A stretch of 64,000 nucleotides of DNA from Kribbella pratensis (GTDB lineage: Bacteria; Actinomycetota; Actinomycetes; Propionibacteriales; Kribbellaceae), in assembly GCF_004365355.1 (NCBI RefSeq), contig NZ_SODP01000001.1, positions 3,160,481 to 3,224,480 on the forward strand, in the 5' to 3' direction. Positions 43,962 through 52,641 of this stretch are shown in pieces; position 1 is the stretch's first letter; each line of letters opens with the position of its first letter. The translations under genes were made by a program, and so were the position numbers. Under the pieces are notes generated by a model that worked only from the letters and a program-made list of their open reading frames with translations, was not told where the DNA came from and made no database searches.

Positions 43962-44798
43962 CTAACCCTTCACGCCGGAGAACGCGATCCCGCTCATCAG
44001 GTGCCGCTGGAAGACGATGAACACGATGATCACCGGAAGACTCGCCAGCAGCGATCCCGCCATCAGCACCGGGAAGTTCGTCGTGTACTGACCCTGCAGG
44101 CTGGCCAGGCCCGCGGACACCGGCATCTGCCGAGGATCCGAGTTCACCACCAGCGGCCACAGCAGGTCATTCCACGACCAGATGATCACCAGTACGCCGA
44201 GCGCGATCATGCCCGGCGCACTCATCGGCAGCATGATCCGCCAGTAGATCTGCAGGATGTTCGCCCCGTCGATCCGGGCCGCCTCCTCGATCTCCTGCGG
44301 CAGTTGCAGGAAGAACTGCCGCATCAGGAAGGTGCCGAACGCACTGAACATCCCGGGCAGGAACAACGCCACCAGGGTGTTCAGCAACCCCAGCTTCTGC
44401 ATGATCTGGTACTGCGGCAGCAGGAACACCTGGTACGGAACCATCGTCACCGACAGGAAGACGCCGAACAGTACGCCGCGACCGCGGAACTGCATCCGCG
44501 CGAACGCGAAGCCGGCCAGCGAACTGAACAGCACCTGCCCAACCGTCCGCGCGATCGTCATCGCCGTCGTGTTCAGCAGTTGATGGCCGAACGGCAGGGC
44601 GCTGAAGACGGTCGTCACGTTCGACCACTGCGGTGAGTGCGGCAAGAACGTCGGCGGCACACTCACCGACTCACCGAACGTCTGCAGCGAGGTCGAGAGC
44701 TGCCACAGGAACGGCCCGACCATGAAGACCGCACCGATACACAGCACTAGATGCGCGACCGGATGCCGCACTCGCCGCCGCCTGATCGGGTCAGCCAT
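43962..44798 (-). CDS. carbohydrate ABC permease, MalG type
   Basis: A 278-residue permease. The first membrane helix is HLVLCIGAVFMVGPFLWQLS near residue 20; the EAA loop reads QEIEEAARIDGANILQIYWR. It overlaps the MalF-type gene by 8 nt. It closes operon B, of which the amidohydrolase and DAO-type enzyme are the first genes. Confidence 0.92.
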   Translation of the reverse strand: MADPIRRRRVRHPVAHLVLCIGAVFMVGPFLWQLSTSLQTFGESVSVPPTFLPHSPQWSNVTTVFSALPFGHQLLNTTAMTIARTVGQVLFSSLAGFAFARMQFRGRGVLFGVFLSVTMVPYQVFLLPQYQIMQKLGLLNTLVALFLPGMFSAFGTFLMRQFFLQLPQEIEEAARIDGANILQIYWRIMLPMSAPGMIALGVLVIIWSWNDLLWPLVVNSDPRQMPVSAGLASLQGQYTTNFPVLMAGSLLASLPVIIVFIVFQRHLMSGIAFSGVKG

Positions 44799-45738
44799 AG
44801 TGCACCCACCTCCGCTGCAGCCGGAACTGTGCCGCGGTCAGGATCAGCGTCGCGAGCAGCAGCAGAACGCCGATCGCAGCCGCGTAACCGCCGTCATGCT
44901 CGGCGAACCCGCGCTGGTAGAACAGATAGACCAGCGTCTCGGTCCTCTGGATGGCCGGACTCTGCTGGCCCACCATCAGATAGACCAGATCGAAGGCCTG
45001 CAACGCGTTGATCACCGTGATCACCGTGACGAAGAAGATCGATGGTGTCAGCAACGGCACGGTGACGTGGAAGAACTGCTTCACCCGCCCGGCACCGTCC
45101 AGCTCGGCGGCCTCGTAGTAGTCGACCGGGATGCCGCGGATGCCGGACAGGAAGATCACCATGTTGTAGCCGATCGATCCCCAGACTCCGACGATGCTGA
45201 TCGCGAAGATCGCCGTGGCCGGATCGGAGAGCCAGTGCGGCCCGTCGATCCCGACCTTGGACAGCAGCCAGTTGACCAGGCCGTAGTCGCCGTTGAACAG
45301 CCACTTCCAGGTCAGGGCGACCGCGGCCGGCAGCGTGACCACCGGCAGGAAGTACAGGGTTCTGTAGATCGTGACGCCACGCATTCCCGGCAGGCTGAGG
45401 AGCGCCGCCACGACCGCCGAGATCGGCACCGCGAGCAGGGTGATCGCAGTGATGATCGCCGTGTTGATCACCGCGTGGACTACGTCCGAGTCGGCGATCA
45501 GCGTCCGATAGTTCTCCAGCCCTGACCAGGTATGACCGCCGAACGCTCCCCAGCTGGTGAACGAGTAGTAGATCGTTTGGAACGTCGGCCAGATCTCGAA
45601 GACGACCAGGCCTGCGGCGGCGGGCAGCAACAACATCGCCGCCCACCAGCCGCTGTCGCGGGTCGGTGGCCGCGGTCGGCGCCGGCGTACCGGATCGGCG
45701 CGCGTCGGTCCGGTCACCGAATCGAGTGTCGCTGTCAC
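44791..45738 (-). CDS. carbohydrate ABC permease, MalF type
   Basis: A 315-residue permease. Its cytoplasmic N-terminal segment is rich in Arg and Pro, followed by the helix GWWAAMLLLPAAAGLVVFEI; the EAA loop is VDYYEAAELDGAGRVKQFF. It overlaps the neighbouring genes by 4 and 8 nt, evidence of one operon. Confidence 0.92.
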   Translation of the reverse strand: MTATLDSVTGPTRADPVRRRRPRPPTRDSGWWAAMLLLPAAAGLVVFEIWPTFQTIYYSFTSWGAFGGHTWSGLENYRTLIADSDVVHAVINTAIITAITLLAVPISAVVAALLSLPGMRGVTIYRTLYFLPVVTLPAAVALTWKWLFNGDYGLVNWLLSKVGIDGPHWLSDPATAIFAISIVGVWGSIGYNMVIFLSGIRGIPVDYYEAAELDGAGRVKQFFHVTVPLLTPSIFFVTVITVINALQAFDLVYLMVGQQSPAIQRTETLVYLFYQRGFAEHDGGYAAAIGVLLLLATLILTAAQFRLQRRWVHYG

Positions 45739-47013
45739 TTCTTTTCCTTCGACAGCGCGTCGTTCATCTTCGACGCGACGCTGCGGGAGACTTCGTCGAC
45801 GGAAGCCTTGCCGGTCCAGGCCTCGGCGAACTGCTTGGTCGCGTCATCGCGCCAGGCGGCGGTGTCGGTCGACGCCGGGAACGGCTGCGCGTACTTCAGT
45901 TGATCGACGAAGACCTGCAGATCGAACTCCGGCATCGCCTTGGCGTAGGCCTCGGCGTGTCCCTCGTACGCCGGGATGACCGTACCGGTCTTGGCCTGGA
46001 TCTCGGCCGCGCGTTCGGATCCGAGGAACTGCAGGAACTCCCACGCCTGCTCGCGGTGCTGGGTCTTGGCCGACATGCTGTTGGCCAGCCCGTTGCTGTA
46101 GTAGTTCCGGTTCCCGTCGGGGCCGGCCGGCAACGGCGCGATGTCGATGTGGGCCTTGCCGTACGGGACAGCGGCGATCTCCTCGGGCTCCCAGGATCCG
46201 CAGTACCGCATCGCAACCTTTCCCGACGTGAGCATCGCCAGCGGGTCGGTGTCGGTAGTCTGCTGCAGTGTGGGTGAGACGTGGTACTTGGTGATCATGT
46301 CGGTCCAGAACTGGATGCCCTTCACCGTGGCCGGCTGGTCGTAGCCCGAGGACTTGCCGTCCGGCGAGATGATCTGTCCGCCGACCTGCGGCACGGTCAG
46401 GTACCAGCTCAGCTCGTCGGCCTCCGGAGCGACGAACCCGTACACGCCTTTCTGCGGATTGGTCAGCTTCTGGGCAGCGGCGATCACGTCGCTCCACGTC
46501 CAGGACTCGTCCGGGTACTTCACCTTGGCCGCGTCGAACAGCTGCTTGTTGTAGCACAGCCCGAACCCGTTCACGTCCTTCGGTACGCCGAACACCTTGC
46601 CATCGATCGTGTAGGCCTTGGTGACGGCGGGCACGTACGCACCCATGTCCATCTTCGAGCTCTTGATCTGGTCGTCGAGCGGGGCGATGCCGCCGCCGGT
46701 GGCGTAGTACTTCGCGTACACCATCGTCATCCAGAAGACGTCGGGTCCGGTGCCCGCGGTAACCGCGGTCTGCAGCTTGGTCCAGTAGCTCTCCCACGGC
46801 GTCACCTGGACCTGGACGTCGATATTCGGATGCTGGCTGTGGAATTCACTGATGATCTGCTTCATCGCGGCCACCTGCGCCTGGTCCCAGATCGCGTACG
46901 TGAGCGTGACCTGCTTGTCGTCGCCGCCACCGGAATCGGAGGATCCCGAGCAGGCGGCCGCGGCCAGGAAAGGTGCTACGAGCAACAGGCTGAGTACGTC
47001 GTACCGATTTCAT
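45735..47013 (-). CDS. sugar-binding lipoprotein with frameshifted signal peptide
   Basis: The body (from about 46985) is a clear CUT1 binding protein (TLTYAIWDQAQVAAMKQIISEF; hinge near NGFGLCYNKQLF). The expected ATG at 47011-47013 has AAGGAG upstream, and overlaps the DAO stop as ATGA, matching the coupling of its neighbours. From that ATG the frame is off by one base relative to the body. Removing one base would give the signal MKSVRVLSLLLVAPFLAAAAC. The in-frame alternative TTG at 46985 lacks the charged signal end. Either sequencing error or loss of export is likely. Confidence 0.75.
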
Positions 47014-48179
47014 GCGGACTCCTTGGGGACAGAGCGACCGGGGCTGAGGAAGTCGAGGCGTTCGGGGAGGTTGTCGCCCAGGGCGTGCCGGGCGGCCAGT
47101 TCGCCGAGGAGCGGGCCGAGGGTCAGGCCCCAGGCACCCAGACCAGTGGCGACGTGGATCGCCGGTGCCACTGGCCCGACCAGAGGCAGGCCGTCGCTGG
47201 TCGCGGGGCGCAGGCCGACTCTGGTCTCCAGAACAGTGGCGGCGGACAGACCGGGCGCCAGGTCGAGTGCTGCTTTCAGGACCGCTTGCTGGCCGCCGGC
47301 TGTGACCCGGGCATCGAAGCCAACGTCCTCGTGGGTCGCACCGGCGACGATGCGGTCGTCGAAGCCGAGCAGGTAGCCGCCACCAGGCGTGTTGACCACC
47401 GGTCGCATGCCGGTCTGCTGACCGTCGAGCCGCAGGTGCACCAACTGGCCGCGGATCGGCCGGATACCGACCTGCACACCGAACCCGGCGAGGTCCGCGC
47501 CTGCCCAGGCACCGCTGGCCAGGAGAACGGCGCCGCCGTCGAGGACCCGAGGTCCGACGCGGACCCGCGGACCTTGTGGATCGAGGATTCCCGCACCGGG
47601 GATCACCTCGAGTCCGGCATCGTCGCGGCCCGCCTGCGCTCGCCGGCGTGCCGCCGTCACCAACCGGTCGTGCAGCCGGGAGCCGACGACCCGCCCGACC
47701 TCGGCGATGTACAGGCCGCGCAGATCGCCGCGCAGTTCCGGCCAGTATTCGCGAAGGTCCGCACCGTCGACGACCTCGACCGGTTTGACGACCCCGTGCG
47801 CCCTCCTGCCCTCTGGATTCGACAGCCGCGCGGCCACCGCATCGAGCGCCGCCTGTTCGTGCGGATCGTCGCCGGCCACGACCAGCTCACCGACCTGCTC
47901 GAACGTCGCCGAGCCTGCTCCGGCCGGGTCGACCGCATCCAGCTCGGCCAGCAGGCTGTGGTAGTAGCCGACGCACTCGGTGATCAGCGCCGTCCAGTCC
48001 GGGCGCTGCTCACCACGATCGAGCGCGACGGGCGACACGATCCCGGCCCCGGCATCGGTGGCCCGACCGGCCAGGCCGGCATCGACCAGCGCGACCCGCG
48101 CGCCCTTCCGCACACCGGCCAACGCGGCACTCGCTCCGACGATGCCGCCGCCGATGACGATCAGGTCAAAGTCCGGCAT
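47010..48179 (-). CDS. FAD-dependent amine/amino acid oxidase (DAO family)
   Basis: A 389-residue DAO-fold flavoenzyme. The FAD-binding strand is FDLIVIGGGIVGASAALAGV at the start, and the C-terminal GLRPATSDGLPLVGP and HVATGLGAWGLTLGP segments are standard for glycine oxidase and D-amino acid dehydrogenases. Relatives include fructosyl-amine oxidases. It sits between an amidohydrolase (14-nt overlap) and an SBP gene (ATGA overlap). The substrate is therefore likely an imported amine or amino sugar derivative; that is inference. Confidence 0.88.
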   Translation of the reverse strand: MPDFDLIVIGGGIVGASAALAGVRKGARVALVDAGLAGRATDAGAGIVSPVALDRGEQRPDWTALITECVGYYHSLLAELDAVDPAGAGSATFEQVGELVVAGDDPHEQAALDAVAARLSNPEGRRAHGVVKPVEVVDGADLREYWPELRGDLRGLYIAEVGRVVGSRLHDRLVTAARRRAQAGRDDAGLEVIPGAGILDPQGPRVRVGPRVLDGGAVLLASGAWAGADLAGFGVQVGIRPIRGQLVHLRLDGQQTGMRPVVNTPGGGYLLGFDDRIVAGATHEDVGFDARVTAGGQQAVLKAALDLAPGLSAATVLETRVGLRPATSDGLPLVGPVAPAIHVATGLGAWGLTLGPLLGELAARHALGDNLPERLDFLSPGRSVPKESA

Positions 48180-49242
48180 CGCCGCTCCCGGCAGCGAGGG
48201 CCGGGATGAACGCGCGGGCGTTGTCTCCCTCGACTCGAGCCGCCAGGTCGTCCGGCAGGCCGAGGCCTGAGATCGTCCAGCGTCCGGTCGGCGGTGGTTC
48301 TTCCGACGAGTAGGCGAAGGCTTCGTCCGTACTCGCGAGGAAGCGCAGGTACATCCGGTAGTCGGCGACTTCTGGGGGCGCGCAGTCGGTGCCCAGCAGC
48401 ACCCGGTCCGGATGGCGCTCGATCAGTGCTCGAGTCCGCCGCGGCTGTCGGCCGAGCTCGGCGATCCGCGCGGCGAGGTCGACGCGGTAGTTCGGGTAGC
48501 GGTCGAGCATTCCCTCCACCCAGTCGAGGTTCTCCGCCAGGCAGCCGACGTGGGCGCCGATGAAGCGCACCTGGGGATGCGCCGCGACGACGGCCTCGAA
48601 TGCGTCCATCAGCCGCTCCAGCGGTGGGAACTCTGGACCGTGGAAGTGCCAGTCGGGATGCCGCAGCAACTCCTCGAGCCGTTCGTTGCGATGGTCGAGC
48701 GGCTGGAAGAACGCGACCGGATCCGCGGTATGGATCAGCGCCGGTACTCCCGTATCAGCCAGTGCGGCCCACAAGGGTTCCAGCCGTGGATCGTCGAGGA
48801 AGACGAGGTCGTTGTGCTCGTCGCGGATCCGGAGCCCGATGTCCTTCCAGAGCTTGAGTCCGGCCGCGCCACGTCGTACCGAATCGGTCAGCGATGCTCC
48901 CATCCGGTCGCCCCAGCCGGGTGACGAGGTGTCGCTCCAGTCGACCCGGGCGAAGGTGACGAAACGCCCCGGATACTTGCGGTCGTAGCGATCGAGATTC
49001 GCCTCGAGCTCGTCGGTCCATTCACCGTCGAGATTGACGATCGTCGCGACGCCGGCCTCGTCCATCGTCTCGATCAGGGCGGCCGGGTCGGGCACCCGCC
49101 AGACACCGGTGAGGCGGCGGCCGAGATGGTTGTGGACGTCGACGATCGGCGCGGCCGGTTCGGTCACGACGGTCGCGGTCGCGGTCATCATCGAGACCGG
49201 GGTGAAGTCGCGGAGCCGCAGGTCGGCCAATGGCTCGGGCAT
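48166..49242 (-). CDS. amidohydrolase (TIM-barrel, amidohydrolase_2 type)
   Basis: A 358-residue metal-dependent hydrolase. Metal-ligand motifs are HNH in VDVHNHLGRR near residue 36, His in LIHTADP, His in FIGAHVGC, and Asp in LLGTDCAPPE. The family hydrolyses or decarboxylates ring and amide substrates. The start ATG at 49240-49242 has GAGG five bases upstream. It leads operon B. The region above it holds three TGCGCA boxes. Confidence 0.88.
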   Translation of the reverse strand: MPEPLADLRLRDFTPVSMMTATATVVTEPAAPIVDVHNHLGRRLTGVWRVPDPAALIETMDEAGVATIVNLDGEWTDELEANLDRYDRKYPGRFVTFARVDWSDTSSPGWGDRMGASLTDSVRRGAAGLKLWKDIGLRIRDEHNDLVFLDDPRLEPLWAALADTGVPALIHTADPVAFFQPLDHRNERLEELLRHPDWHFHGPEFPPLERLMDAFEAVVAAHPQVRFIGAHVGCLAENLDWVEGMLDRYPNYRVDLAARIAELGRQPRRTRALIERHPDRVLLGTDCAPPEVADYRMYLRFLASTDEAFAYSSEEPPPTGRWTISGLGLPDDLAARVEGDNARAFIPALAAGSGDAGL

Positions 49243-49371
49243 GTATGCCTCGATTCGGTAGGGAAACCAGCGAGATGCGGGACGACCGTAGGACCGGCGA
49301 TCGAGCGACGCCCACGAACTGATCAGTCGAAGTGATCGGTCCGGCGAAGGTGATCCCGATCGGTGCACACT

Positions 49372-49449
49372 TGCGCAATCAGCTGCGCATTTCCTTGATC
49401 CATTGACGTTTGTTGTCCGTGGGATCTAGCTTCCAGTCCTATTTGCGCA
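49372..49449. promoter_or_regulatory. TGCGCA operator cluster upstream of operon B
   Basis: TGCGCA occurs at 49372-49377, 49384-49389 (6 nt apart) and 49444-49449. Between them on the plus strand TTGACG (49403-49408) and TAGCTT (49427-49432) form an 18-nt-spaced promoter-like pair, but it faces the end of the second DeoR gene, not operon B. The operon B promoter must be here or near 49250-49360, but I cannot fix it. Confidence 0.55.
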
Positions 49450-49460
49450 CGTGAGCGCCG

Positions 49461-50216
49461 TTAGACGGCGGTGACGCGAACGCCGGCCCGCTCCAGCGCT
49501 CCGAGTTGCTCGGGGCTGGCACCGCGGTCTGTGACCACGTCGGTGACACCGGAGATCAGACTGATCCGCGCGAACGTCACCCGGCCGATCTTGGAGCTGT
49601 CGGCGATCACCACACTGCGGCTGGCCCGACGCAGAAAGGCCAGGTCGGTCTGTGCCTCCATCTCGTCGTACGTCGTGCAGCCCTCTTCCGGGGTCAGGCC
49701 GTCGACTCCGACGAAGGCGATGTCCAGGTGGTAGTTGGCGAGCATCGCCTCCGCCGCCGGACCGACCAGCTCGTACGACGAACGCGCGATACCGCCCACG
49801 AGAACGAGCCGGATCCCGGCGTGGCCGACCAGCTCGGAGGCGATGTTGATCGCGTTCGTGACGACGGTGATCCCGCGTCGCTGGGCCAGGGCGCGGGACA
49901 GCTCGAGCGCGGTGGTGCCACCCGTCATGCCGACCACCGAGCCCTCTTCGACGAACGCCGCGGCGGCGCGACCGATCGCGCGTTTCTCCGCCTGCCGCAG
50001 CGCGGCCTTGACCCGGGTCGGCACCTCGTCGCCGGCTTCGTTGGAGATGGCTCCGCCGTGGGTGCGGACCAGCAGCTGGTTGCGGCTCAGCGTCTGCAGG
50101 TCGCGGCGGATGGTCGCCCCGGACACGCCGAGCGCGACGGCGAGGGCGGCAACGCCCACCGTGCCCTGCAGGCCGACCTGATCGAGGATCGCGCTCAACC
50201 GCTCCGACTTCCGCAC
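49461..50216 (-). CDS. DeoR-family regulator
   Basis: A 251-residue protein starting RKSERLSAILDQVGLQGTVG, with the recognition helix ALGVSGATIRRDLQTLSRN. The sensor domain has GMTGGTTALELSRALA and TNAINIA. GTG at 50214-50216 has no ribosome site; TACAGT lies 7 nt upstream, so the message is probably leaderless. A TGCGCA box lies about 30 nt upstream of the start. It diverges from operon C and lies downstream of the operon B control region. Confidence 0.88.
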   Translation of the reverse strand: MRKSERLSAILDQVGLQGTVGVAALAVALGVSGATIRRDLQTLSRNQLLVRTHGGAISNEAGDEVPTRVKAALRQAEKRAIGRAAAAFVEEGSVVGMTGGTTALELSRALAQRRGITVVTNAINIASELVGHAGIRLVLVGGIARSSYELVGPAAEAMLANYHLDIAFVGVDGLTPEEGCTTYDEMEAQTDLAFLRRASRSVVIADSSKIGRVTFARISLISGVTDVVTDRGASPEQLGALERAGVRVTAV

Positions 50217-50245
50217 GAACCGCACTGTACAAGATGCACATAAAG

Positions 50246-50352
50246 TGCGCACTCGCGCAAAAGATTGCGCATGTAGTCGAATGCCTTGACCAGAAGTTTT
50301 CTTTCGAACTACTTTCCAATCATCATCGTGCGCGAAACTGCGCACTTGCGCA
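50246..50352 (+). promoter_or_regulatory. operon C promoter flanked by TGCGCA boxes
   Basis: TTGACC (50286-50291) and TACTTT (50310-50315) are 18 nt apart and face operon C. TGCGCA boxes lie upstream (50246-50251, 50266-50271) and downstream (50339-50344, 50347-50352). The 12-mer CCTTGACCAGAA around the -35 is the same as in operon A's promoter, which suggests a shared origin. Confidence 0.65.
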
Positions 50353-50374
50353 CTCGATCTCTCCCGGAGCAATC

Positions 50375-51700
50375 ATGTTGAGGAGTACCCGAACGGCGCT
50401 GCTGGCCGGCGTCACGAGTCTGGCCCTGGTCCTCGCGGGCTGCAGCGGATCGAACGACAAGAAGGCCGGCGGCGGATCGACGCAGACCAGCGGAGTGACC
50501 ATCACCGTCGCGCTCGCCTCGGACGCTCCCCCGAAGGCAGCCCTGGACGCGTTCACCAAGGAAACGGGCATCACCGTCAACTGGGTCAACATCGACTGGG
50601 ACAGCCTGCAGAGCAAGATCTCGGCCGCGGCCACGGCGAAGACCTACTTCGCCGACGCAACCAACGTCGACTGGTCCCGGGTCGGTCAGCTCGGCAAGCT
50701 TGGCTGGTACTACCCGATGGACTCCTACGTCGACACCAAGGCGATGGCGGCCGACGTACCGCAGCTCGCCTCGTTCACCGTTGACGGCCACGTGGTCGGC
50801 ATCCCGTACGACGCCTCGTTCATGGTCACGACCGTCAACACCGAGCTGTTCCAGAAGGCCGGCGCCAACCCGGCTCCGCAGACGATCGACGCGTACACCG
50901 CGGCCCTCAAGGCCATCAAGGCCAAGGGCGTCGTCCAGTACCCATTGAACATCCCGTTCGCCGCGGCGGAAGGGTTGTCGACGTACTGGTACGAGACGAC
51001 CGGTGCGTTCGGAGGCTCGATCCTCGACAAGGACGGCAAGCCGCAGTTCACCAGCCCGGACTCGCCCGGTTACAAGGCGGCCCAGTGGATGGTCGACGCG
51101 CTGAAGTCCGGTCTTGTGCCGCCCGGCAACATCAACGTCACCGACTCGCAGGGCCAGCAGAACCTGATGGCCAAGGGGCAGGTCGCCAGTACGTTCTCGG
51201 ACTACTCCGGCAACGTCGGCACGCTGTACAACGTCAAGAAGTCGTCCTCGGTCGTCGGCAAGGTCAAGTACATCCGGACCCCGGGTGCTTCCGGACCGGG
51301 CGCGAACCTCAGCAACCCCGACGGCATCGGAATCCCCAAGCAGGCCAAGTACCCGGACGCCGCCGCCAAGTTCATCGAGTGGTTCACCGCGACCCAGCAG
51401 CAGGCCGACTTCGCCGGCGTGAACGGGCCGGAGAAGACTTTCCCGACGTACCCGATCCCGTCGCACCTGTCGGCGGTGAAGCAGATGACCGCGAAGGGCA
51501 ACCTGGTCGGCGGTGAGGACCTCGTGCCGATGCTGCAAGGCTCGAAGCCCGTCTTCGAGGGCGGCGCTCCGTCCTGGTACCCGAAGTTCTCCAACGCGGT
51601 CTACACCAACCTGCACGGCGCAGCGACCGGATCGATGTCGGTCGAGCAGGCCATCAAGACGATCGCCGACACGGCGGACCAGCTGGCGTCCGGGTCGTGA
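50375..51700 (+). CDS. extracellular sugar-binding lipoprotein
   Basis: A 441-residue CUT1 binding protein. Its signal peptide (STRTALLAGVTSLALVLAGC) ends in lipobox LAGC. The body has the SBP fold pattern (VTITVALASDAPPKAALDAF, then hinge AAEGLSTYWYETTGAFGGS). GGAG lies 5 nt before the ATG at 50375. It opens operon C, with a GTGA overlap to the next permease. The cargo is unknown. Confidence 0.92.
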   Translation: MLRSTRTALLAGVTSLALVLAGCSGSNDKKAGGGSTQTSGVTITVALASDAPPKAALDAFTKETGITVNWVNIDWDSLQSKISAAATAKTYFADATNVDWSRVGQLGKLGWYYPMDSYVDTKAMAADVPQLASFTVDGHVVGIPYDASFMVTTVNTELFQKAGANPAPQTIDAYTAALKAIKAKGVVQYPLNIPFAAAEGLSTYWYETTGAFGGSILDKDGKPQFTSPDSPGYKAAQWMVDALKSGLVPPGNINVTDSQGQQNLMAKGQVASTFSDYSGNVGTLYNVKKSSSVVGKVKYIRTPGASGPGANLSNPDGIGIPKQAKYPDAAAKFIEWFTATQQQADFAGVNGPEKTFPTYPIPSHLSAVKQMTAKGNLVGGEDLVPMLQGSKPVFEGGAPSWYPKFSNAVYTNLHGAATGSMSVEQAIKTIADTADQLASGS

Positions 51701-52641
51701 CCGTGACCTCTTCGACCACCACGCCGCGGCCGGCCGAGAGCAAGATCCCGGCCGGCCCGGCGCCGGTACACCGTTCCCGCCTCGACCTCCTGCCGTATCT
51801 CCTGATCTCGCCGGTGATGATCTTCATCGCCTGCCTGGCGCTGGTGCCGGCCGTGTTCACCGTGGTCCAGTCGTTCTTCAAGGTGGACGCGCTGGACCCG
51901 CCGACCCGGTTCGACGGCTTCGGCAACTTCGTCCGGCTGGCCAAGGACCACGCGGTCGTCGGCAGCATCGGCAACACCGCGCTGTACGTCGTGATCGGCG
52001 TGACACTGTCGACGCTGATCGGGATCGGTGCAGCCGTCGTCCTGCAGAAGCCGTTCCGCGGCCGCAGCCTCGTGATCGCCGTCCTGATCCTGCCGTGGGC
52101 GATGCCAGGGGTGGTCGAGGGCATCCTCTGGACCGGCATCTTCGATCCGAACGCGGGCCTGATCAACAGCGTGCTGTCGTCACTGCATCTCAGCGACGGG
52201 AACGCGGTTCTCCTCGGCCAGAACCGGCTGCTCACGATCGCGTTGATCGAGCTCGTCCAGGTCTGGCAGATCGCGCCGCTCTCGGTGCTGCTGATCCTCG
52301 CCGTCCTGCAACTCATCCCGGGCGAGCTCTACGAGGCGGCCCAGATCGACGGTTGTACGCCGTGGTCGGCGTTCACCCGGATCACCTTGCCGCTGGCCCG
52401 GCCGGGGATTGCGGTCACCATGGTGCAAGCGGTGATTGCGACGCTCAACGTTTTCGACCAGCCGTACGTGCTGAACGGGGCGGCCAACACCGGTGCCTCG
52501 GTCACCATGCAGACGTACTTCATCAGCTTCCAGGATCTCGACTTCGGTCAGGGGTACGCGTTGTCCCTGTTGATCACCATCGTCACGCTGCTGATCTCGC
52601 TCGGCGTGGTCCGCCTTGTCTACCGGAGGGTCGAGCTGTGA
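51697..52641 (+). CDS. carbohydrate ABC permease, MalF type
   Basis: A 314-residue permease. GTG at 51697 overlaps the SBP stop as GTGA. The cytoplasmic N-terminus is followed by the helix PYLLISPVMIFIACLALVPA, and the EAA loop reads GELYEAAQIDGCTPWSAF near residue 208. It overlaps its MalG-type partner by GTGA. It is the second gene of operon C. Confidence 0.92.
   Translation: MTVTSSTTTPRPAESKIPAGPAPVHRSRLDLLPYLLISPVMIFIACLALVPAVFTVVQSFFKVDALDPPTRFDGFGNFVRLAKDHAVVGSIGNTALYVVIGVTLSTLIGIGAAVVLQKPFRGRSLVIAVLILPWAMPGVVEGILWTGIFDPNAGLINSVLSSLHLSDGNAVLLGQNRLLTIALIELVQVWQIAPLSVLLILAVLQLIPGELYEAAQIDGCTPWSAFTRITLPLARPGIAVTMVQAVIATLNVFDQPYVLNGAANTGASVTMQTYFISFQDLDFGQGYALSLLITIVTLLISLGVVRLVYRRVEL

Noticed and set aside
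46281..48209. A 642-codon rightward open frame
   Set aside because: It is antisense to the binding protein and DAO oxidase genes, and its composition is a typical shadow of those codons. No family feature is seen.
51513..52637. A rightward frame that runs through the MalF-type gene into the MalG-type gene
   Set aside because: Residues before 52638 are shadow codons of the MalF-type gene (rich in Arg and Pro). The MalG-type start at 52638 has the usual GTGA overlap.
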